Assembly (NCBI GenBank): GCA_001595385.3
Contig: LVEI03000001.1
Coordinates: 1,331,501 to 1,395,500 of the forward strand
Origin: Deltaproteobacteria bacterium GWC2_55_46
GTDB lineage: Bacteria; Desulfobacterota; GWC2-55-46
Direction: 5' to 3'
Length of the DNA: 64,000 nucleotides
A program made the position numbers and the translations under genes. Of the stretch, positions 58,844 through 64,000 are shown one piece after another (the stretch's first letter is position 1; the number at the start of each line of letters is the position of its first letter). Under the pieces are notes generated by a model. It made no database searches. It was given only the letters and a program-made list of their open reading frames with translations, and had not been told where the DNA came from.

Positions 58844-59265
58844 GGGTCCTCTTCCTTTGCACGGGAAATTCCTGCAGGAGCCAGATGGCCGAGGGCTGGA
58901 CCAGGCGCTTCTGGGCCGGGACGATAGAGGCTTATTCTGCCGGGAGCAGGCCCGCGGGGCTTAACGCCCTGGCGGTGGAGGCGATGAGAGAGGCCGGGGT
59001 GGATATCTCAGGCCAGTCATCAAAACATGTGGACGCGCTAAGAGGCGAGCGCTTCGACCTTGTCGTAACGGTCTGCTCGGAGGCCGGCGAGAACTGCCCG
59101 GTATTCCCGGGCGGCGCAAGGGCCGTGCACGCTGGCTTCGATGACCCGCCCGCCCTCGCGCGTGACGCGAAAGACCACGATGAGGCGATGGCACACTACA
59201 GAAGGGTCAGGGACGAAATACGGGATTTCGTAAAGAGGCTCCCTGAGATAATCGGAAATGGCTAA
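58819..59265 (+). CDS. arsC: Arsenate reductase, low-molecular-weight phosphatase type
   Basis: 148 residues from TTG 58819, with AAAGGAGG four bases upstream; starts 25 bases inside arsR. The catalytic loop is [15 protein letters not shown], followed by [27 protein letters not shown] and the [15 protein letters not shown] region with its general-acid aspartate. The second and third cysteines ([11 protein letters not shown]) are those used in the thioredoxin-coupled cycle. Reduces arsenate to arsenite for export. Confidence 0.92.
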   Translation: MQGAGKKIRVLFLCTGNSCRSQMAEGWTRRFWAGTIEAYSAGSRPAGLNALAVEAMREAGVDISGQSSKHVDALRGERFDLVVTVCSEAGENCPVFPGGARAVHAGFDDPPALARDAKDHDEAMAHYRRVRDEIRDFVKRLPEIIGNG

Positions 59266-60331
59266 AACAGCAAGCACCCTCTCTTTCACCGACAGGTTTC
59301 TTACGCTCTGGATAATCCTGGCCATGGCAGCCGGCGTGCTCGTTGGCTCGTACGTCCCCGGGATATCCGCGGCGCTTGAGTCCTTAAGCTACGGGACTAC
59401 AAATGTGCCCATAGCCATCGGGCTCATCCTCATGATGTACCCCCCTCTGGCAAAGGTCCGCTACGAGGAGCTTGGCAAGGTCTTCAGGGACTGGAAGATA
59501 CTGGCGATAACGCTTGCGCAGAACTGGCTCATAGGGCCGGTCCTCATGTTCGCCCTTGCCCTGCTCTTCTTAGGCGATTATCCCGGCTACATGACGGGCA
59601 TCATACTCGTCGGGCTTGCCCGCTGCATCGCGATGGTCATAGTCTGGAACGGGCTTGCCGGAGGCGACCCGGAGTATGCCGCAGGGCTGGTGGCCTTCAA
59701 CAGCCTCTTCCAGATATTCTTCTACAGCCTCTACGCCTGGCTCTTTATAACCTTCCTGCCGCCTCTTTTCGGGGCTGAAGGCGCGGTCGTCCACGTGGGC
59801 ATCGCGGAGATAGCCAGAAGCGTACTTACATACCTGGGCATACCTTTCTTCTCAGGAATGGCGACAAGGTTCTTTCTTGTAAGGCTCAGGGGAAGGGACT
59901 GGTACGAAGGCTATTTTATCCCAAGGATAAGCCCGCTGACCCTTGCGGCCCTCCTCTTTACGATAGTCGTCATGTTCAGCCTCAAGGGCGGCGAGATATT
60001 AGGGGTCCCTCTCGATGTGGCGAGGATCGCCGTGCCGCTGCTCATCTACTTCGCGGTCATGTTCCTTGTAAGCTTCTGGATGGGTAAGAAAGCCGGAGCG
60101 GATTATCCAAAAACGGCTACCGTCGCCTTCACGGCCGCGTCAAATAACTTCGAGCTCGCCATCGCGGTGGCCATAGCCACATTCGGCATAGGCTCTGAAG
60201 CGGCCTTTGCCGCTGTAATCGGCCCCCTTGTCGAGGTCCCGGCCCTCATGTCCCTCGTAAACGTTTCCCTGTTTTTAAGGCAGCGCGTCTTCCGTTCGGC
60301 AGATACCTTCTCACGCGAGGGCGTAAGATGA
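59258..60331 (+). CDS. acr3: ACR3-type arsenite efflux permease
   Basis: 357 residues, ten membrane helices. ACR3 marks: [23 protein letters not shown] near residue 50 and [19 protein letters not shown] with the conserved cysteine essential for arsenite transport. Later [20 protein letters not shown] is another family signature. Overlaps arsC by eight bases. It exports As(III). Confidence 0.93.
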   Translation: MAKTASTLSFTDRFLTLWIILAMAAGVLVGSYVPGISAALESLSYGTTNVPIAIGLILMMYPPLAKVRYEELGKVFRDWKILAITLAQNWLIGPVLMFALALLFLGDYPGYMTGIILVGLARCIAMVIVWNGLAGGDPEYAAGLVAFNSLFQIFFYSLYAWLFITFLPPLFGAEGAVVHVGIAEIARSVLTYLGIPFFSGMATRFFLVRLRGRDWYEGYFIPRISPLTLAALLFTIVVMFSLKGGEILGVPLDVARIAVPLLIYFAVMFLVSFWMGKKAGADYPKTATVAFTAASNNFELAIAVAIATFGIGSEAAFAAVIGPLVEVPALMSLVNVSLFLRQRVFRSADTFSREGVR

Positions 60332-60415
60332 GGAAGCCTTATGAGGACTGCCCGTCTTCCCTCCACCTGTAGCCGAAGCCTTCCAGAAGAGGCCCCGGCG
60401 CGTCTTTTTTTTGCT

Positions 60416-60505
60416 GGCGGGAGGGTGGACAACTCCCGCCCTTTTCGGGATGAAGAGACCCGCTTCGCGGGTATTTACAGGGGGTATCGGCGCCCCCCCT
60501 GTAAA
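60416..60505 (+). terminator. Series of three hairpins after the ars operon
   Basis: Hairpin 1: GGCGGGAG/CTCCCGCC (60416-60440) followed by CTTTTC. Hairpin 2: ACCCGC-TTC-GCGGGT (60458-60472) followed by ATTT. Hairpin 3: TTTACAGGGGG/CCCCCTGTAAA (60474-60505). The first is preceded by eight T, so on the minus strand it would lack a T tail. At least one probably terminates the ars transcript; the purpose of the series is unclear. Confidence 0.5.
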
Positions 60506-60520
60506 CTCGTCTATCTTTAC

Positions 60521-60542
60521 CAGGCTGTTTTTCAACAGCCTG
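60521..60542. repeat. Dispersed repeat, end fragment (copy D)
   Basis: CAGGCTGTT-TTTC-AACAGCCTG, the same terminal hairpin as copy A in inverse orientation. Beside it the 10-bp sequence GTTAGAACGC occurs twice in a row (60543-60562), spanning the stop codon of the porin gene. Confidence 0.65.
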
Positions 60543-60552
60543 TTAGAACGCG

Positions 60553-61746
60553 TTAGAACGCCACCTGCAGGACTACTTGCCCCTTCTTGTCGTCGTAGGC
60601 CTTTGTCTCGTCGTGGGTCTTCTCATACGCCGCCACGATATAATTCTGGCCTGTTATCCTGTAGCTCACGCCGCCTATGGTCGTGGTTATCCTGTCGTCA
60701 GAGGCGTCCTTGTTCGGGTCAAAGCTGTCGTACCTGCCGAAGAAAGCGACCTGGTCGTAGGTCGGGAGCGCTACCTTCGCGAAGAGCGAGTACCCCTCCT
60801 TCTCCTTCGCGCTCGACGTATCTCCGTTGAACGCGCCCTTTCCGGAGTAGACCTCTGCCGTAGCCGTGGCGTATTTATGCTGGTAGGTCACAAGCCCGGT
60901 ATTGTTCGTCCACTGCTGGGGCTTGCCTGTGGCTGCATCTGTGGCGTTGCCCCTGCCGACGATCCCGAAGTAGGTGAGCTGCAGACCGGGCAGCGCATCC
61001 GGCAAGGGCCTCACGGTGAGCCTGCCCTGCACGGACTTGTCCTTGTTCGTCTCGCCTGTTGCGCTGTAGCCGCCGCCGTTGTATACGCCTATGTGGTAGC
61101 TTCCGTACCTGCCGGCATAACTACCGCTTCCCACCTCGGCCGTCTGCTCCTTGGAGAGCTTGCCTGCCAGATAGCCTTGCACGCTTACCCCGAGGTCGGA
61201 CGATGTTATGAGCCCTCTTTTGTCTTCGAACATGGAGCCCTGCATCCTGTAACCGTTAATGGACTCCTCGAAGTCCAGATAGGTAGTATGTCCGAGGCCG
61301 GCCCTTATGTCCGTATTGGTCAAGGGGCCCATATCCGGCGTCAGGAAATCCGCGTAGAGGTATTTCATCCTCACTGTATAATCGCCTGTCACGGTCGTCC
61401 CCGACTTTATGTCTGTAGTCATCCTCGCCCTCATCCACGGGGTTATCTCCTTTACTATGTTCAGATAGCCCCTCTGGAGGGTAAACCTGCTGAAGTCGGT
61501 CTTTGCGGAGGCGCCGGAGGCTGACTGCCCCGCCGAGAAATCGAAGAACGCGATACCGCTCACGCTCAGGCCTTTAAGGGCCGCTGGAAGCTCGACCTTC
61601 TTTGACTGAACCTCCTCGGCCTCGGTGGCGCTCAGAGTCCCCTTGTCCACCAGTTTCCGCAGGAGCGGATCCGTTACCTCCGCGTTCGCGGCCAAAGGCG
61701 CTGCAAACGCACATCCCAACATAAAGACGAACAGCCTTCTCTTCAT
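60553..61746 (-). CDS. Outer-membrane porin (phosphate-selective-type)
   Basis: 397 residues. Signal peptide (LFVFMLGCAFAAPLAANA), a short helical segment with DPLLRKLVDKGTLSATEAEEVQ as in OprP/OprO-like porins, then a beta-barrel with strongly alternating strands ending in the phenylalanine of VVLQVAF. Substrate cannot be read from the sequence; anion porin is only a family-level guess. It stands alone, between the ars operon and the receiver-protein group. Confidence 0.8.
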   Translation of the reverse strand: MKRRLFVFMLGCAFAAPLAANAEVTDPLLRKLVDKGTLSATEAEEVQSKKVELPAALKGLSVSGIAFFDFSAGQSASGASAKTDFSRFTLQRGYLNIVKEITPWMRARMTTDIKSGTTVTGDYTVRMKYLYADFLTPDMGPLTNTDIRAGLGHTTYLDFEESINGYRMQGSMFEDKRGLITSSDLGVSVQGYLAGKLSKEQTAEVGSGSYAGRYGSYHIGVYNGGGYSATGETNKDKSVQGRLTVRPLPDALPGLQLTYFGIVGRGNATDAATGKPQQWTNNTGLVTYQHKYATATAEVYSGKGAFNGDTSSAKEKEGYSLFAKVALPTYDQVAFFGRYDSFDPNKDASDDRITTTIGGVSYRITGQNYIVAAYEKTHDETKAYDDKKGQVVLQVAF

Positions 61747-61835
61747 CCTGATAATCTCTCCTTCTTGTTTTTTTTATTTAGCCTTCAAAATCTGCTGTAC
61801 CCAGACCTCTTTTTTTTCGCCCGGCACAAGCCGGT

Positions 61836-62018
61836 TCAGTTAAGCCTCTTCGGTCGCGCCGAGCCGCGCCTGAGGACGTGGCTCAGGAGCATCGGACAGC
61901 GGTAGTGCTCTTCGGTTAAGCAGTAGCTCTCTTCATCTTCTACCGTCGGGGCCAGCAGGCTTATCGAAGCGGCGCAGACGGCCTTGTTTCCCTTCTCCAG
62001 ATATGGACACTCTTCCAT
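61836..62018 (-). CDS. Small four-cysteine protein
   Basis: 60 residues from ATG 62018, the likely start (the frame opens ten codons earlier). The cysteines fall as CPYLEKGNKAVCAAS and then SYCLTEEHYRCPML, a pattern that could hold an iron-sulfur cluster or zinc. The tail is basic (RRGSARPKRLN). It lies 53 bp after the receiver gene on the same strand. Similar small proteins accompany regulators in Geobacter-like genomes; function unknown. Confidence 0.65.
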   Translation of the reverse strand: MEECPYLEKGNKAVCAASISLLAPTVEDEESYCLTEEHYRCPMLLSHVLRRGSARPKRLN

Positions 62019-62071
62019 TTCTCTTTTTCTCCTCGTTTTTAAAGACATCTTACCCGCCGATTGTTAAGGGA

Positions 62072-62470
<399 letters not shown>

Positions 62471-62600
62471 CTTTTCTCCATCTTGGTTTTTATCGGATTA
62501 TAGCCGCCGGATGTTGAGGGAATATTGCGGTCATGTTAAGTTTTCATGGACATGGCATCAGAGGGAGAACCGAGCGGGAGGGGTACTCCGAGCTTCAAAT

Positions 62601-62635
62601 AAAAAAAGGGGGCGCGTATTACGCGTCCCCTTTTT
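62601..62635 (-). terminator. Terminator of the secreted-protein gene
   Basis: Symmetric stem AAAAAGGGG/CCCCTTTTT with an inner CGCGT-ATT-ACGCG, 23 bp after the minus-strand stop at 62658. Confidence 0.85.
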
Positions 62636-62657
62636 ACGTCTTATCATATCCGCTCCG

Positions 62658-63116
62658 CTATCCCCCCAGGTCGCCTATGAGCGCGATATCTATGTTGGCC
62701 ATGTTCCTGGGGTTGCCGTCAGGATGGTACGCGACCTCGATCTTATCCCACTTCCGTATCTCTGCCGCTGATACGGTGGCGGAATATTTCGCGTTGCCCC
62801 TGTCGTCGCTCTTGAAGGAGAAGTCCGCCCTGCCGACTCCGGCCATGTTCTTACCAGCCTCCTCGCTCACGAACCAGAGCGTATATACAGAATTCGGCCT
62901 GAGGCCGCTGGCCTGGATATTGATCTCCTTCTGCCCGGCCCTGGCGTCCCTTATGAGCGCCTCCCCGCTTGCCTCCCGAAATGCTGGTTCGGCTTCAAGT
63001 GTGAGCTTTTCAGTCGCGGCGATGACCTTTTTCGTGGCCGCATTTGAGACCCCTATCAACAAAGAGAAGAAAAGGAGCGCTAAAAACGCGGCGATATGAC
63101 TCTTTTCCGTTCGCAT
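62658..63116 (-). CDS. Secreted protein of unknown function
   Basis: 152 residues from ATG 63116, with GGAGG eight bases upstream. Signal peptide (AAFLALLFFSLLIGVSNAA). A beta-rich body contains GLRPNSVYTLWFVSEEAGKN, a pattern seen in several secreted beta-sandwich proteins, then VAYHPDGNPRNMANIDIALIG. No catalytic signature. Promoter at 63152-63179, so probably transcribed separately from the cytochrome gene upstream. Confidence 0.7.
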   Translation of the reverse strand: MRTEKSHIAAFLALLFFSLLIGVSNAATKKVIAATEKLTLEAEPAFREASGEALIRDARAGQKEINIQASGLRPNSVYTLWFVSEEAGKNMAGVGRADFSFKSDDRGNAKYSATVSAAEIRKWDKIEVAYHPDGNPRNMANIDIALIGDLGG

Positions 63117-63151
63117 TGCACTGCCTCCTTTAAAAAAGTTGTTATATTTAA

Positions 63152-63179
63152 ATATTATCGCCTGTGGAGGCCAAGTCAA
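63152..63179 (-). promoter_or_regulatory. Promoter of the secreted-protein gene
   Basis: Minus strand: TTGACT (63179-63174), 16-bp spacer, TAATAT (63157-63152). Confidence 0.45.
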
Positions 63180-63201
63180 GTAGCTCAAACCAGGTCCGCT
63201 C

Positions 63202-63534
63202 TTATTTGCCCTGAAGGCTTTTAAGATAATTTGCCATCTCCTTCGCCTCTTCAGCAGAGAGCTTCTGCGGGGGCATCCCGGCCGGGTATCTATCCGCGTA
63301 TCTTCTATCTCCTCCCTGCCTGCCCTTTGTTATCGTTTTGACGATATCATCTTCTGAGGCGGACCTTACGAACTGGCTATCGACAAGGGACGGAGCTATG
63401 CCGGTGCCCTTGCCGCCAGGCCCATGGCATGGCTGGCATCTCGATTTGAAGAGCGGTTCCGCTGGAGCGGCGTTCGCGACGCTCAACGGGCCAAGAATAA
63501 ACGCAAAGAGCATAAACGGGATGATCCTCCTCAT
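63202..63534 (-). CDS. Monohaem class I cytochrome c
   Basis: 110 residues. Signal peptide (IIPFMLFAFILGPLSVANA). One haem site, CQPCHGPGGKGTGIAPSL, and the axial methionine in YPAGMPPQKLSAEEAKEMANYL. A typical small periplasmic carrier of the cytochrome c5/c6 kind. AAGGAGG precedes the ATG. Confidence 0.92.
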   Translation of the reverse strand: MRRIIPFMLFAFILGPLSVANAAPAEPLFKSRCQPCHGPGGKGTGIAPSLVDSQFVRSASEDDIVKTITKGRQGGDRRYADRYPAGMPPQKLSAEEAKEMANYLKSLQGK

Positions 63535-63652
63535 AATGCCTCCTTTGTGTTTTAAATGAGAACCGGGATCCTTAATAGGAGGATAACCGAGGACTTGAAT
63601 ATTTCAAGCGGCTCTGCGAAAATCACAAAAAACTTTCGGAGGGAGAAAAGAT

Positions 63653-63964
63653 ATGTCTGTTCTGCTCGAATTCAGCATGACCCCTATAGGCAAGGGCGAG
63701 AGCGTAAGCAAGTACGTGGCAAGGTCGCTTGAGATAATCGACAGGAGCGGGCTCCCTTACAGGCTGAACCCGATGGGCACCGTGATCGAGGGTGACTGGG
63801 ACGATTGCCTGGCGGTGGTCAAAAAATGCTTCGACAGGATGAGGAAGGACTGCGAGCGCGTATCGACGTCAATAAAGATAGACTACAGAAAAGGGAAGAA
63901 GGGGAGGATCACCTCAAAGGTCGAGTCTGTGGAAAGAAGGGTCAAGAGGGCACTTAAGAAATAG
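63653..63964 (+). CDS. MTH1187-family (DUF77) thiamine-binding-type protein
   Basis: 103 residues. Pattern MSVLLEFSMTPIGKGESVSKYVA, then YRLNPMGTVIEGDWDDCLAVVK and VSTSIKIDYRKGK fits the MTH1187/YkoF-like small ferredoxin-fold family, some of which bind thiamine or its precursors. GGAGGGA lies upstream. A palindrome CTTGAATATTTCAAG (63594-63608) stands about 45 bp before the ATG and might be an operator. No thiamine genes adjoin it. Confidence 0.85.
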   Translation: MSVLLEFSMTPIGKGESVSKYVARSLEIIDRSGLPYRLNPMGTVIEGDWDDCLAVVKKCFDRMRKDCERVSTSIKIDYRKGKKGRITSKVESVERRVKRALKK

Positions 63965-64000
63965 ATTCAAGAAATCTCTGATGAATTCTGTTTTCTGTCA

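Overview
The window comes from a GC-rich, Gram-negative anaerobe or facultative anaerobe. Multiheme c-type cytochromes with CxxCH motifs, outer-membrane porins, lipoproteins, and the neighbourhood CCA-transferase/M50 protease/trpS/scpA/scpB/rluB resemble Desulfuromonadota-type (Geobacter-like) deltaproteobacteria. A neighbouring phylum such as Nitrospirota cannot be excluded from sequence reading alone. No rRNA, tRNA, CRISPR array, prophage or insertion-sequence transposase was seen.

Layout. 1-1795 (-): a membrane diguanylate cyclase cut by the window edge, followed by a 118-bp tandem duplication. 2213-5657 (-): the late haem genes hemE-hemH-hemG. Divergent promoters separate hemE from 5985-14494 (+), a cluster of five c-type cytochromes (7, 4, 11, 4 and 6 haem motifs) interleaved with two membrane HAMP proteins that lack output domains, a PQQ-type beta-propeller and an NHL-repeat lipoprotein. 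14598-27976 (+): housekeeping genes (CCA-adding fusion protein, M50 protease, trpS, scpA, scpB, rluB, an EndoIII-like glycosylase, mutL, miaA, two envelope proteins, pgsA). scpB and rluB overlap by 500 nt in different frames across a 60-bp tandem repeat. 28049-29924 (-): an electron-transfer pair resembling the HydG/HydB subunits of cytoplasmic hydrogenases, with no hydrogenase beside it. 30107-32223 (+): iscR-iscS-iscU with an IscR-type operator over the promoter.

32319-39085 (-): a copper/metal homeostasis region with a YHS-domain Cu-type P1B ATPase, small His/Met/Cys-rich membrane proteins, a YHS protein, a 39-residue lipoprotein, SHOCT and DUF2231 proteins. Two copies of a 17-bp dyad lie upstream, one filling the spacer of a strong promoter. 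39369-41948 (+): a hybrid histidine kinase. 42364-49653 (+): a six-gene Hyf-like complex whose large subunit lacks the NiFe-ligand cysteines, so it looks like an energy-converting-hydrogenase-related (Ehr) complex. It ends in a dispersed repeat that also truncates a frameshifted flavoprotein pseudogene. 50597-53534 (-): a deoxyhypusine synthase-like enzyme, a small zinc-ribbon protein and a porin. 53625-57549 (-): an FTR1/P19/polyferredoxin iron uptake cluster with Fur-like boxes. 57952-60331 (+): a rhodanese, then arsR-arsC-acr3 with an operator-overlapped, apparently leaderless promoter. 60553-63534 (-): a phosphate-selective-type porin, a Cys-rich mini-protein, a receiver-only response regulator, a secreted protein and a monohaem cytochrome. 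63653-63964 (+): an MTH1187-family protein.

Themes are envelope electron transfer, haem and Fe-S supply, metal uptake and detoxification (Fe, Cu, As), and a dispersed ~150-bp repeat (27339, 49643, 57754, with an end fragment at 60521) associated with gene ends and decay. All functions are inferred from motifs and neighbourhood; no database search was run.
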